64,000 nucleotides of DNA from Litoditis marina (GCA_964036275.1 OZ038440.1:558001-622000); one strand, 5' to 3'; positions 49,069 to 61,129 are shown, numbered from the stretch's first letter. The notes: generated by a model not told the origin, from the sequence alone. Program-made: numbers and translations.

Positions 49069-52000
49069 CACGATATAGGTTATTTCACCTACCTTCGCAT
49101 CTCCCATTTTCCCACGAGCCTCTTGTTTTCAGCGCGAGATCAGTGCGAATGTGCTGTCGAAGGAGTTGGGCGAACAGCGAGTCAATCGATTCGTCGTTCG
49201 ATCCGAGAATGGGGATCTGGAGGAATGTTCGGTGGAGGAAGTGGCCAGGAGGCACTATCTCGACAACGAGGACTGCGATAACGGTCAGACTCCTATATGT
49301 TCGTCAATCTGGTGGTTTTCGGTATCCATAAATGTAAAACATGGATGTTGATTGATGTGTAAAACATGGATGAGAAATACAAGCAAATATTAGAAAGGCA
49401 GACCGCGAATACTCCGTCACCCCGTTTTGGAAACGTTTAATCGACTCACCAGCATCACTTTGGCTAAATTGGGCTGTATCGATTCAGTAAGAACGACGGA
49501 ACTTTAGATGATTTTTGATTGAGTTTTGCTGCAGGTGTGCACGCTGAAGGTAGTATCTGGCACACGGCCCTCGGCCTTCTATTCCATGACATCATTTTCA
49601 CGCACGAGCCGTCTCACGTCTGGCTCAGTGAACTCCAGGTACCGTATTCAACTGATTTGGGAGTATCTCTCTGTGGGGCGTATTGATACAGGGCCCCAAT
49701 TGTCTTTTCAACTTTTTGAAACGTCTCGTATCTCATGATCGATGTTGGAAAAGCAAACTGACGTAATTTCGTTCGATTATTTTGTGGTTGCAGCTGTGTA
49801 AGTTTCGGTTTTGGGTGAGAGTCGAAAAAACTAACTTTTTCAATCTTTGACTACATTCCTCATACGCTATATACTACTAGTGGGGAAGATTATATAATAT
49901 CTCGGGTTAGTTTTACCTAAAGCAAGTCCATACGGTGCATGCCGTTTGTAGTTTGATGTCGCTGCTTTTTGGCCGAGACTGTGGCGGGTCTCGAGATCAA
50001 ACTCCAATGAATCGGACACTCCCCATCGAGTTATTTCCAGCCGCAGCCCCTCGATTTGAACTGCGATACTCTGTACGAACTTCGTCAGAATCAGTTGGAG
50101 GATAGACTGTCTTGGCTGGAGAGAGTGGAGGAGACGGAGATGTGCCAGACGGTTAGAGAGACCTGGTCTCAGAGGGAAGGGGAGACCAACTCAGAGATCA
50201 ACTGGAAGTTATTCGAAACATCCGAAGAGTGCTGTGTAAGTAATTTTACAAACATGGAACTAGTGTGAGGCTGAAAGACAAGTAAATTATTTGAAATACA
50301 AAACTTCCGAACTCTGTTGGTGAATGCAATATATGCTTTGTTAGTTTTCATAATTCTCCTAATGGTAGTTGCTTTCATTCTTCCAAGACAAATGGAACTT
50401 GTTTTCGGGGTCGCGTCAAGTTTATTCGAGTATTCAGTTGAACTCTTATAACCCCATTTCAGTCGTAAAACTAAATTTATAATAAATAAGTTATGAACTA
50501 ATGATAACCATCTTTCAGTCGTTTCTCACGTGTTGTCCCCGCGGGGTTCTCGTGGGAGTCTTTCGTCGTCTCCTGGGAGACTACCGTGCCACCCGCAGCG
50601 GATTCCCCGATCTCACCATGTGGAACACGAGAAGCAACACAGTCGTGGTACGTGTCTTCACGTCTTTTTCACGTTTTGTGCACGTGTCGCATACGCGTTT
50701 CACATAGATTCCAGGTTCTACGCACTTTTATACATGATTCGTACGTACTTTACCCAAGTTTTACGCTTCGTTCATGGTGGTGCTTCACGTTCTGGATACT
50801 ACCGGTAGCGAACTATTCAAAACTTAAATTATCCGATTTCTCGAGGCTGACGCGAGATATGGCAGCAGGAAATAGGGATAGGTCCACGATTGCGATCCTA
50901 CTATTATCAACACGGATAAAACGTTACGCAGTCAAATGGTATGAAGAATGGCACAGGGACCACACGAAATACGCATTTTTGAACAATTTACTATGGATCC
51001 ACTGCTGGTTTACTGCACGTTTACATCAGATCTACTACGGGTTTGCCTTATTACGGGTTTACTGCAGATTTAATCCTGGTCACGAAATTCCTATGCGGGT
51101 GAATGCTTGAAAACAAACGAGGTGGTCACCTAACCCAACTCTATCGGAAGGAATGTATAGTGTATAGTTTCTTATTGTACTTATCCACCACTCACGTAAA
51201 TATTCCCTCACTGATCTGTTAATTGTATCTAAATTCATCAGGCGGTGGACCCACGTTTTTAGTTGAAAAACCCCCAAGCGCATTGTTGAATGAGGAGTGT
51301 TCGAGTGTTTGCACAATGCTTATTGAGTCTCCGTTTGCGTGCAAAATGTGGCACCCGTCGGCAGCGCACGTGCCGATTGTTATTCCGATTCTCTCAACCA
51401 AAGTACATCGGGGCTCCGTTTTCTGCAAATAGTCACACGTAATGGCAAATAGGTACACGTGGTTACACGTGATAGTTATTTATAAGAATATTGGGGAAAT
51501 TGAAGTATCGCCCCCCACTTTAGTTGAGTCCCCCCCGTAGCACTTCAACCCCCCACCCAAGCTAAAACCCAAAAATCTAGGAGGGGGGGGGGTCAAAAAT
51601 CAACTTCGACATTTACTATTTACATTTACCCCCCACATGGGTCGGCGGGGGGTAGAACTTCAATGGTGGGGGGTCAAACTTCAACGGGTGGGGGGCTGAA
51701 CTGCAATACCGGAAATGTTTACTTTTTACCCCCCACCCTCAAACTATTGTATTACGTTTGGGGTATTGAATTATCACCCCCCGGTGGTGGGGGGTCAAAC
51801 TACAATTCCCCAAACGCAATACAATTTCAGAAAGGTGGGGGGTAAAAAGTCAATGTCCCCGAATATTGAAATACTCCCGATCTCCTCTGGATAGCACTAT
51901 ATTGGTGTTCCGATTTAAGTAATAAGTTTATTACACACGTGATGAAATTTTTAAAATAGTACAACTTTACCCCCGATTCTCTCTAGATCGCAGTTTCGCT

Positions 52001-55000
52001 GCCACATTCCTCTCGCAACTCTTTGAACTCGGCTACTGACAGCTGTACCAGTCGCGAGTAGTTTTTCTACTGAAATGGGATACGTCTCACGTCACGTTGT
52101 AGCTTGTAGAAGAAGCTGTTTTACAGACACACGTGTTCTGGTGTCGAATTGCTGATTTTGCAGATCTTGCAAAACATGAACAAAAAATATAGGAATTTTT
52201 TACTGTATTTGTACTAGTTGGTGGGGGATATATCGTTATCGTTCAAATGGTAGAAAATAATTTTTTGAAGCGGTGCTGGCTTTCATGAAATAACATTTGG
52301 TATGATCAACTTTAATTGGCTGAGTGGCGGAAACAAAAGACAACTGACCTGTTTCAGCTCAAAATAGTACTACGAACCCGTATCTATTTTTGATTTGAAT
52401 TTCGGCGAACCCGATGTACTTTTATAAGTATTATTCTGTTTCTCTCCCCCATATGATATGATGTTTGCCCTGTTACAATAGTGTTTTCCGTTCGTGGCGA
52501 GACTGGTTTGTCCAAATGTTGCGGGTGCAGCACAGTATTATTGTCACATGGAGTTGCTCAACTAGAGAGGATAGCCAGCGGATTATACCCACTTTTCCCG
52601 CAATAACAAGGGCATTTCACACCAGCCGATTGTCGCATGACGGCTGTCTACTATGGCGAGTTGTCAATAACAAACTATGTGATTGGCCATTGATCAGATA
52701 AGATTATTATCGAGATCGGGCGATTATCATAAATCTGTCAGTTGATAGATAAAATATAAGTTCTGGCATAGATCACTTAGTTGAGTTTGCATTATTCACA
52801 AGAGGTCTTAAGTTGATAACTTAATTTTCCCGACAAATTTTCTGGGTTTGAAATGAAACCGCTCCGGAGACCTGATTACTGAAATGGAACCGCTCCGGAG
52901 ACCTGATTACTGAAATGGAACCGCTCCGGAGACCTGATTACTGAAATGAAACCGCTCCGGAGACCTGATTTTTCCCGAACTCATTTCTCCAGAGGGGAAG
53001 GTCCGGCAGGCCATACGATACATGTAAGTGTCGTCGGGTGTAGTTGTAGTTTGATCCCCTACGTATCAATTGTGAAAAATAACACTGTCATACATGCGTA
53101 TCGAACTGTAACGTAGACGTTGTCACCCCCGTTATCATTCTCCCGGTCCCCCATTTTTAATAGTCGGCTGTTTGTTCTTGGTTTCGAAAGTGAATGACTC
53201 GTCTATTTACAAACGGTCAGTATGTGATTACAATGGCAGAAAACAAAGAAATTTGTCTACTTTTGATGCAAAATCATTTGTTTCCGTTTGTTTCAATCGG
53301 AAAACGACTCTTTTCTGTTAAATAGTCCATAGTCGTATCGTTCTGGTGTATGGTCGAATACAGATCATCGATGGCGGATCACCCCCAATCAATAATCATA
53401 GGTTTTCGATGATTCGTTCAGGCAATAACGTCAATTCGATTACGTTTTCGCCCGATAGCCGCTTTTTTTTCTCAACTAGGTGTTCGTATTGGGCAAGCAG
53501 GAACTAGAAGGAGAGATAGAGAGTGTTGTTTTTGAGAGAGGTTAGACGAGAGGATTCGGGGATAATGACGTATTTGATCACGTGTATCAAGTGATACGAT
53601 GACTGGATTGTACGGCATTTTCGTATCTCATCTAATTGGAATGTTTTAGAGTTTTTGATGTATACGGATTGATATTTTTCCATGATTTGCCTTTTCAGTT
53701 GTGTGAGGTAAGGTTGACTTCTGTACCGAAACTGAGTAAGGAGTAACATGATGGAATATTGGGTCTCCTGTATTGCTGAAACAGAGTGTTTGAATGATAT
53801 ATAGTGTCCCCTGTCTTTGAATGATTGTCATTAGTCGGACACTCGCTGTCAACCGCGATAAGGAGTTGTCCGGGACGAAGGGAAAGAGTGTTATCAATCG
53901 GGTACCACTGTCCATATTTGGTCGATGGCCTCTGGTTGCTGCTGCGGCTGGTAGCAGCCAGCAATTGGCAACTAGTTTGCATGACAAGTACATGACAGGT
54001 TCAGAGGTACTGTAACTGGTCATCTTCTCCATGTTCCTATGTTGATAAACCTCGGCATGTTGTAGTACATCGTTGGTACAAGTGCAACAAATGTAATTTT
54101 TCTTGTTAGTCATAATGGTCGCGAAGGTGTGATAAAAAAAACTTGATTGGACCCTTTCCAGGTAAGTCACGTTTATTCTGTTTTACGCCAAATCTAATTG
54201 GTCTAACAAGGACAGTAAAACATTGAATTCGACCTCACTTTGTACTGTAGTCGAAACTGTTGCAAAACAACTTTGGTGTTTCCCGAAACCTAAATTGGGC
54301 AGTAGTTGAAGTTGATTGATAAGTTCTGTGTGTACTACTTATAGTGGAGTGCAGTATGTTTTGCAACCTCTCTGATGGACAGATAAATGAGAGCAATGAT
54401 AGTACATTGCAGGGGAACCGGATATAAAAGTACGCCTTTGTTGCAATGACAGAGTGAAAATGGAAGACTGGCACTTTTAAATACAGTACACTGCCCGAAA
54501 TAGGCTGGAAACATGGACATGTACACCGTAATGGAGATTAGAGGAGATTTTGTAAAGTGTACGTATACATGTATACGTCGACGCATTCGGTAGTATGATC
54601 TATGATGAATTGTTAACTTTTCACTGGGCTTTTTTGAACGTAGATAGAGACTTTGTCTAGTTCAGTTCATTTTCATGCATGTACCCTTACTCGGGTTTGG
54701 AACACAGTTTACTCCTCCGTTTGGCGAATGTTGTTGTGACTATCATTCGGTTTCTTGTTTCTGATAATTGTTCCGATCAACTTTGGCCGATCAGCGCATC
54801 AAGGCTATTTGGGGAAACAGCCGAACCAGCCGAAGATTTATTGTCTGGATAGAATGTACCCGGTTCAGGATGTATTTAATTTGGGATAAACTTTCCACTT
54901 AGTTAGTTGTGGTGGTACTCCATTATAACAATTTTATGAATTGGGAGTAATAGAATGAAGAGTATAGTTCACAAGTCAAGTTACCCACTCATTGTATTAT

Positions 55001-55951
55001 ACACAATTTTACTATACTCATCAAATTCAGATGAGCACATGATTTTAGATTGAAGAACATTCTGAACTGAACGGGTTGTTTCTGGGAGAAGTGGAACTTG
55101 TTAATAACAACTGTAAAACCGAAATGAGCAGTGACATTGGGATGTGGGTGAACCCAATAGTTTTCTCGCCAAACTCTTATCGAATCTAGATTGGGTTCAA
55201 GTTTCTAGAAACGGAGAGGAAATCATTCATAAAGCAACTAGAATCATTCTTTGAAACTTGATTTGATCTACGGTATGGTTGCAATTTTGTAGGTTGATCA
55301 GTTTGACCCATGGAGTGTCGGAAGTGGAAAAGATTCATTTTGCGGTGTCAGCTGGTGATAATGCCTTTTCAGACCTATAATCCTTTCAATTCAGCACCCT
55401 TATAATGAAAATGGTCAGGGTAAAATGAAACACAGCATAATTAGTGGCCGTCGTAAAGATGAAAATAGATGATGAATATGTGTTCTTGCAGGTGGTGGAA
55501 GTGAAGGGTCCGGGAGATCGTCTGTCCACCAAACAACGTCTCTGGCTGCACCACTTCAGACGCCTGGGGGCACGTGCGGAAGTCTGCCATGTTATAGGTG
55601 AGACACGATATACACCTTTCTAAAAACGGATAGATATCGAAATTAGGTACTATTCAGTTCTATTTGGTTTTTACGTTCTATTGGGTCCTTTATATTTTCG
55701 CCCTCCAATTCCTACTTTCTTTCTTCTAAGACCGCGAAATTCGATTTGTTCCGAAACATACGACGTATCGTATGATTTATGGCTGGTTCTTCTCGAGAAA
55801 AGTTGGCCGAAACGAGAAATTGGTATTCGGACGACACACCCAGTTAATCGCGCGTTTTTCTACTTGTTTTCTGACTGAAGTTCATTTGAAATTGGGATTT
55901 TATTCAGATTGCGAAAACTCGCATTTTGCATACTCGCACCATCTGCAGTAG
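41032..55951 (+). CDS. FAN1: FANCD2/FANCI-associated nuclease 1
   Basis: About 24 exons give 946 aa (human 1017): 41032-41118, 41514-41606, 42016-42142, 42293-42426, 42531-42721, 43008-43158, 43479-43616, 44179-44348, 44670-44740, 44904-45001, 45217-45314, 45568-45628, 45960-46045, 46246-46347, 46582-46704, 47016-47173, 47595-47752, 48223-48288, 49133-49283, 49535-49638, 50041-50235, 50519-50647, 55492-55597, 55908-55951. Structure-specific nuclease of interstrand-crosslink repair. A UBZ4 zinc finger (Cys31, Cys34, His46, Cys50) is followed by a disordered basic region, a SAP-type DNA-binding region, a TPR-like region (SRGAWWDRLALNLH) and a VRR-NUC domain. Catalytic Glu759 (HAEGS), Asp885 (GFPDL) and Glu900/Lys902 (VEVKG) have the human D-E-K spacing. 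Uncertain: the 5' edge of exon 5 (42531, weak AAG acceptor) and the terminal exon. The chosen one has an AATAAA 80 nt on; an alternative in-frame end is 57534-57658. Confidence 0.93.
42178..42243 (+). repeat. CT-rich tract before FAN1 exon 4
   Basis: Imperfect CTCTCT/CTTTCT run ending 50 nt before the acceptor at 42292. Confidence 0.85.
42537..42614 (+). repeat. Perfect 39-bp tandem duplication in FAN1 exon 5
   Basis: Two identical 39-bp units (42537-42575 and 42576-42614) are in frame and would duplicate the 13-residue peptide HTIVNSCSEFRRS just before a Lys/Arg-rich stretch (SPSRKR...KKKRPAGRK). It depends on the exon 5 start being upstream of it. Confidence 0.85.
42849..42950. mobile_element. 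GTTTGTAG-family element in FAN1 intron 5
   Basis: Left end carries ACGGTGTATGCTGC then GTTTGTAGTTTTG; the right end is GATCAAACTACAA. It lies about 57 nt before the acceptor of exon 6. Confidence 0.75.
43643..43737. mobile_element. GTTTGTAG-family element in FAN1 intron 7
   Basis: Inverted orientation relative to the intron 5 copy: TTTGTAGTTTGATCTCG on the left, CCAAACTACAAACACAG and GCAGCATACATCGTAC on the right. It starts within about 30 nt of the exon 7 donor. Confidence 0.75.
43809..43924. mobile_element. 116-bp TTAA-flanked foldback MITE, copy 2
   Basis: Terminal inverted repeats around GGACGATTATGTGG, with perfect TTAA on both sides (43805-43808 and 43925-43928). Same length as, and inverted relative to, the copy at 555-670. 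Confidence 0.85.
46930..47000 (+). repeat. GA-rich tract before FAN1 exon 16
   Basis: Purine-rich run ending only about 15 nt before the acceptor at 47015, leaving a very short polypyrimidine tract. Confidence 0.85.
47763..48044. mobile_element. 282-bp foldback element in FAN1 intron 17
   Basis: Ends AATTGACAGC and GCTGTCAATT. Arms of about 60 bp share TTTGTAAGCTCAA and TAAGCTATTTGAG in inverted orientation. It begins 10 nt after the exon 17 donor. Confidence 0.85.
49021..49063. repeat. (AT)n microsatellite in FAN1 intron 18
   Basis: About 21 perfect AT units, 70 nt upstream of exon 19. Confidence 0.95.
49930..50008. mobile_element. GTTTGTAG-family element in FAN1 intron 20
   Basis: ACGGTGCATGC, GTTTGTAGTTTGATG and a right end GATCAAACT. 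It stops about 32 nt before the exon 21 acceptor. Confidence 0.75.
51486..51868. mobile_element. G-run/C-run foldback element
   Basis: Outer ends GAATATTGGGG and CCCCGAATATT are imperfect inverted copies. Inside are more than ten runs of six to nine G or C, repeatedly in the context GGGGGGTCAAACTTCAA or its complement. Both strands carry quadruplex-forming potential. Confidence 0.7.
52850..52969 (+). repeat. 31-bp tandem repeat, about 3.9 copies
   Basis: Units start at 52850, 52881, 52912 and 52943. Each contains the palindrome CTCCGGAG and GACCTGATTACT; copies differ only at GAAATGGAA/GAAATGAAA. Confidence 0.95.
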
Positions 55952-56026
55952 ATCAGCATTGGAAGATCATCGAAAAGTTAAATATTTTGCGATATCTGCG
56001 AAAATAATTTGTCTACACACCTGAAA

Positions 56027-56032
56027 AATAAA
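56027..56032 (+). terminator. Candidate FAN1 poly(A) signal
   Basis: AATAAA about 80 nt after the TAG at 55949-55951. It supports the short terminal exon model. Confidence 0.5.
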
Positions 56033-56820
56033 AAATGTTGTCGACGTCATTTATTTGTTGTCGGCACTAAATTATGGCCTTTGAAATCAGAAAAGATTGT
56101 TATCACTTTTGATAGATTTGTAAATCCCCTGAAAATTGGTTAATAATGAACTTTGCAGCGAAGAATGGCAAGGAATTGAAATGAATGCCGCTAATCAAAT
56201 CTCAGCTGCAACCTGCGTTATGATCTATGATTTCAGTTTTGTGTGCATGGTTTGTAATAAGAATTCGGTACTATATCTCACTTCATCGTATTATATCATT
56301 TGTCCTAATCTCAATAGTCCTACGGTTATCCTACTCACCTCCTGTATCAATGAGTTGTTTCTATTATTCCGTTGTTTGCACTTTCTGTTTGTTTTTACTG
56401 CCGATCAATAAATGATTCATAGTTCGAAAATTGATTCAGCTACATTGATTGTTTGTATAAGCTGCACAGTTCCGTTTAATATGGGTGGAATCATAATACT
56501 TGCGAATGATTCATAGCATAACCAACTGTTTTCCAATATGCTAATTGTTTAGGTGGATGCAGAGTAGGGCAACTTTTCCCGGAGTCTCACTCAACGTGTA
56601 CTTTGTAGTACGATTTGTGATCACTAATGGACACGATGGGGGTTATTTTTTGAAATCGGCGGAAAACGAAGGAATGATAAGATTTCCTGTCTGTTCACTA
56701 AATGTCGCAAGATGATTGATTTGCGTTTATGGTGGTACTCAATCGTGTTTCAACAAAAAACATCGAAACTTTATCAAAACAAACACTGATTTATAGAACG
56801 TGCCAGAATTATGAATTGCT

Positions 56821-56894
56821 GTCTCTCGCCGGAATCGAACCTGTGAGCAAAATATTCGTAGGTCAGGCGGTAACCACGCTACAAGAGCCTAGCA
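56821..56894 (-). other. tRNA-like sequence (decayed tRNA or SINE head)
   Basis: On the minus strand, TAGCGTGGTTACCGCC resembles a tRNA A box. GGTTCGATTCC, 36 nt downstream of it, matches the B box. The ends CTCTTGT and GCGAGAG can pair as a 7-bp acceptor-like stem. No anticodon stem could be formed, so it is probably not a working tRNA gene; a tRNA-derived SINE head is possible. Confidence 0.4.
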
Positions 56895-59349
56895 AGCTTT
56901 GGGATCGGAGACATGTGTTCGTACACAGGGAAATTGAGATATACAGTACCCTCCCGCCTTTCCGTTGGCGACGACTATAGGAGAATCTGCGACAGTAATC
57001 CATGGAATGTTCCCGGATAGTGCAGATTACAATTCAGCTCAGTGTTTTCTAATCATATTGGAAGTTTCTCGGAGTGTCAACATTTCTCTGCCGATTAGGC
57101 AGATATATTTATCTCGCAGACATCTCTCAAAATAATTTGACGTCATGAGGTCACATGGTTTCAATGTTGCTTATCACACACTTTCTTTCTTCTTATCTAC
57201 TTTCAGTTTCACCTCACGGAATTTTGTCCTTGCAAAAAACATAAACCGATTTCGAAATAGAGGGGTGTGAAAACGAAATTGTGTTTGATGGTTCGAAATT
57301 CGAGATATAGCCCCATATAAGTAAACTAACTGGTTCTCTAGTCACAATCATTTAGTTCAATAAAGTGAAAAACTCTTGACGTTGAAAAACAGTTTCAGCA
57401 GATGGTTTTGCGAACTCATTAATTATTGATGACACTTGCATAATTCAACTAGAATGTAGACATGATGACAGTTTTTATCCATGTTCCATCAGTATCAAAA
57501 TAGTTCCGTCCTGTGTTTATCATTATTTCGTAGTCGTTTGTCACGTAGCCCGTCGCCATCGAGAAAACCATTTGGACACAGCTGAACTTTGGACCACCGT
57601 ACTTCTAGGAATCAACGAATCACACGATTGGGAGCAGATGGATTTTTCACTCAATTGAAAAGTATGAAACAATTTCAATTTTATACGTTATACAGTCTGG
57701 TAAAGTAACTCACGTTTTACATGTCAATGTATTATATTATAGGACAGCAATATATCTGTTCCAAATTACTAAATGGATTTGTGGTCCCCGGAAATCTATT
57801 TTTATCCTGCAATGGAATTATGCACTGGTAATAGCTAAACAAAAGCCCGGTCGCAGACTAATCTCGCCTGCAAAATTGAAGTGTCTCGAGTATCCTTTTT
57901 CGCCCCGCTTTCTCATTACTTTTACCTGAAATTGCGTTACAACGAGAAAAACATGCAACAAATACTCGATATTGCAAGGAAAATGACAAGTTTGCGTGTA
58001 GAAACAGGAATAAACCACCACAACGAGTTTCATTCGAATGAGTACTTTGATTGTTTCACTTGAAGAGAGGCAGGAAACAGATTCAGCTGGAACAAAAAAA
58101 CAAAAGTCAATAGGTAAAGTTCATTTGATTGCTTTGATCTCCCACTATACGTGATCGAAACGCATCTCTAGAAAAATGCGCCAGATCAATATATAATTGA
58201 TCATCGTTGGTTTTATAGATATAGGGAATTCAAAAAATCACAGTTGTAGTCTGGTCTTTGAACATATCCGAAAACTCAAATTTTTCCTAAAACTGACCAG
58301 AACCAAACTACAAAGACAGCTAATTGAAACGTACTAGTAAGCTTTCCCTCGTTCCTCTTCCCCTAGAGAGACCCTTTCTCGTTTGTTTTTTTTGCCTATT
58401 CTAAAAGTTCTGCTGAACTCTTCTCAGTTGTTTTTCAGTTATTTCACATTCCTTGTCTAGGACACGGGAGTTTTTTAGTCGTGGAAAATTAAGATAGGAG
58501 TTGATTACGTTCGAATAGAGACAGATAAGCACAGTAGCAGTGAGAATGATGCAAGCTTATTTCTCCTCGAAAATGGTACGATTTTCACGTATTCCAGATA
58601 AGAATCTTTTTTGGGGCAAAAAGTACAACATTCGATGCAGGGAATATAGTGGAACGAATATTCTTGACCGCCAAAAACACCTAGAATGTGACATTGACTT
58701 CACACGTGTTCGTATTCTGATGTGTTCCACGTGAGTTACGTGAAAACGATGACTAGTGTTTGAGCTGAAAGAGCGAAGGATTGAGCTCTGGGATTAATGA
58801 ACTCCATTCGCTTTGAACCAATCGGGCGGACAAGTCTGACTGACATCTGGACACCAAGCATTGTTTACATTACTGTAATAACAGACAACCATCAAAATGA
58901 TCAATAAATCATAGTATTCAATATTCATCACAAGCTCATTGATAGACTTCTCTGCGTGGTCCACCTCTAACTAGTCAGTTTAGAATGGATACAAATAACT
59001 GGTATCCCCAAGACGAAGATTTCAAGATTCAAGATTTATTTGATCAAATCACATTGTTCCAAAGTGACTGCTCTCCAGATATTCATTTTATTTCCTTTTC
59101 AAGAACAAGAATCCCTTTTCAAATCAATATCACACCTTATTTCATGATATTGTGAGGTACACTTCCGAAATAAAGTGGTATTCGAGATAGGCATGTGTTT
59201 CATTATCGTGCTTTACTTCTTGGCTTAGTTCTTCTCTGTACAAAGTATTCTTCCAGATTGCCCCGAAAGTTGCCTTCTTCACGAAACAAACAGTTCGGAT
59301 TTATTGATAAGTCGTTTAACGACGTGATTCCTTTTTTCATGACGGCGAT

Positions 59350-59480
59350 AAGGGAAGAGAGAGAGAGAGAGAGAAAGGGAGAGACGGAGAGAAAGAAATG
59401 AAAGAAAGACAGAAGAGAGCAAGAGAGAAAAAGTAAAAGAGGGAGATAGAGAGAGAAAGAAAAAGAAAAAGAGAGAGGAT
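59350..59480 (+). repeat. GA-rich simple repeat
   Basis: GAGAGA, GAAAGA and GGAGA units; creates spurious Ser/Leu-rich frames on the opposite strand. Confidence 0.9.
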
Positions 59481-59724
59481 ACGAAAAGGCCTACGAGGAG
59501 AGGAAAGAAAACGGAAGAGACAATGCACCGTTCAATCTCCACAGAAGTCAGCGTCTTCTTATTTGTGTTGTCTCTTTCTCCTTTCTCATATGTTGACTAT
59601 CTATGTACTGTCTTCGCTAACTTAGTGGTTGGTGTTAAGCTGAGGGTACTATCAGAAGGCGCCATCACCCACACAAATAAGCACTACTGACTCATTTCCG
59701 GGGGGAGAAGTCTACGATATCGGT

Positions 59725-59797
59725 AGAGAGGAGGAGAGAGAGACATAGAAGAGAAGAGAGAGAGAGAGGGGAGAGAGATATAGATAGAGGGCATTAA

Positions 59798-59842
<45 letters not shown>
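59725..59842 (+). repeat. GA-rich simple repeat with pure (GA)n core
   Basis: About 20 perfect GA units at 59801-59841 within a longer purine-rich stretch. Confidence 0.9.
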
Positions 59843-59846
<4 letters not shown>

Positions 59847-61129
59847 GAGGGATTATGACTTGGAGGTTCAAACGGTACTTCCGCAACATCGTCCGATATC
59901 TCCCACTCGAAAAGTACCATCCAAATGGTCTGACTTTTTCTCAGCCGATCAGTCTATCTGCGCATTTCGAGATGAGAAACACACGTCACCTACATAGACT
60001 AGACTTCTCACCACTTTAGATCGCACCATAGAATCATCATCATCAAAATACAAGGAGTAAACGGAACCAGTTGAAGGTAGAGAAACATCTAGAACTGGGT
60101 ACTTTTTCTTTACAGCTGATGATAGAGAATCGGTTTCGTACGAAGTAGGGTAACAGTATACTTTCCGCTTCAAAAACATCGCTGACACATAGAAAAGTGC
60201 AGCTACAGTACCCCCAAAATATGCGAAATGCATAACACATCCAAACTCATCATAATGATGTCAAGGTCGAACTATGTGCAGGATCATAATTAGATCCACG
60301 AATTATCGTGCGTAACTATTGATTACTTGTTATAAGTTCGTGTGTTGGCTCGACAACCGAATAGAATCACATATAAATAACCCAATAAATCTACATGCCT
60401 TATAAAGATGAAGTTTTAAGTATCTAACATCTGAATAGAGTTCTCGATGAATATTGGCCTGTGAAAGAATGGAGAATAGGTGAATAGGCAGTGGTTCCGC
60501 TTCTCACAATTTCTAATTCGAGTCAATGACACTTCGTTAGAACAGGAAAACAGGCTGTAACAGCAAGTTTCTTGTTCTTTCATTGTCTAATTCGCCACAA
60601 CAAACACAAACAATTGTATTTCCGTTTGCCGAAAAGGTGACACCACAGTTCATTCTGGTCTCAGAAACAAAACTTTGGAGCGTGAAGAATACAATATATT
60701 CATTGGTTCCACACCGTTAGTTTGTACATTGTTAGATGTTCAAGGTAATTAAATTGTGAAATAGAAAAACTATTAACTTTTATGTATGCCGCATTATGTC
60801 GTTCTCACTTCGTATTTTCGCTCACTCTTTCCCACATTACCACTGTAAAACCACGACCTTTCCCTCTTCCATCGAGCAAGTTTTTAACTTTGCCACCAAA
60901 CAAGTTGTACCTTTTTCCATAAAACAAGTCAATACGGCGTATGTTTTCCTATCGCGCTGTGTTTGTAGTCTGATCCCGTAAGTTATCACGCGCATCGAGA
61001 TAAAACTACAGCTATGATTTGGTGATTCCCCATATTTTTCTCACAAAACAAGTTGTACTGTTCAGGACCCATACCAAACCTACCATGATTCACTGCGTTC
61101 CCCCCTCTCCGCTTATCACAGCACGTGTC

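Larger units (their letters stand above)
50648..55491 (+). other. Oversized FAN1 intron 22
   Basis: At 4.8 kb this is far longer than the other FAN1 introns, which are mostly 0.2-0.9 kb. It separates the GFPDL and VEVKG halves of the nuclease active site. It holds a G/C-run foldback (51486-51868), a 31-bp tandem repeat (52850-52969), a GTTTGTAG-family fragment (53012-53065) and unassigned DNA. Two 174-codon frames (50586-51110 plus, 53646-54170 minus) show no recognisable domain. Confidence 0.7.

Noticed and set aside
50586..51110. 174-codon plus-strand frame
   Set aside because: Its first part overlaps FAN1 exon 22 in the wrong frame and the rest is intron. No domain is recognisable.
53646..54170. 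174-codon minus-strand frame in FAN1 intron 22
   Set aside because: Contains a fragment (around 54040) that also occurs near 34535, so it is at least partly dispersed repeat. No family signature or splice context.
59949..60233. 94-codon minus-strand frame with hydrophobic start
   Set aside because: A frame this long is expected by chance in 64 kb on six frames. No acceptor, poly(A) signal or family supports it.
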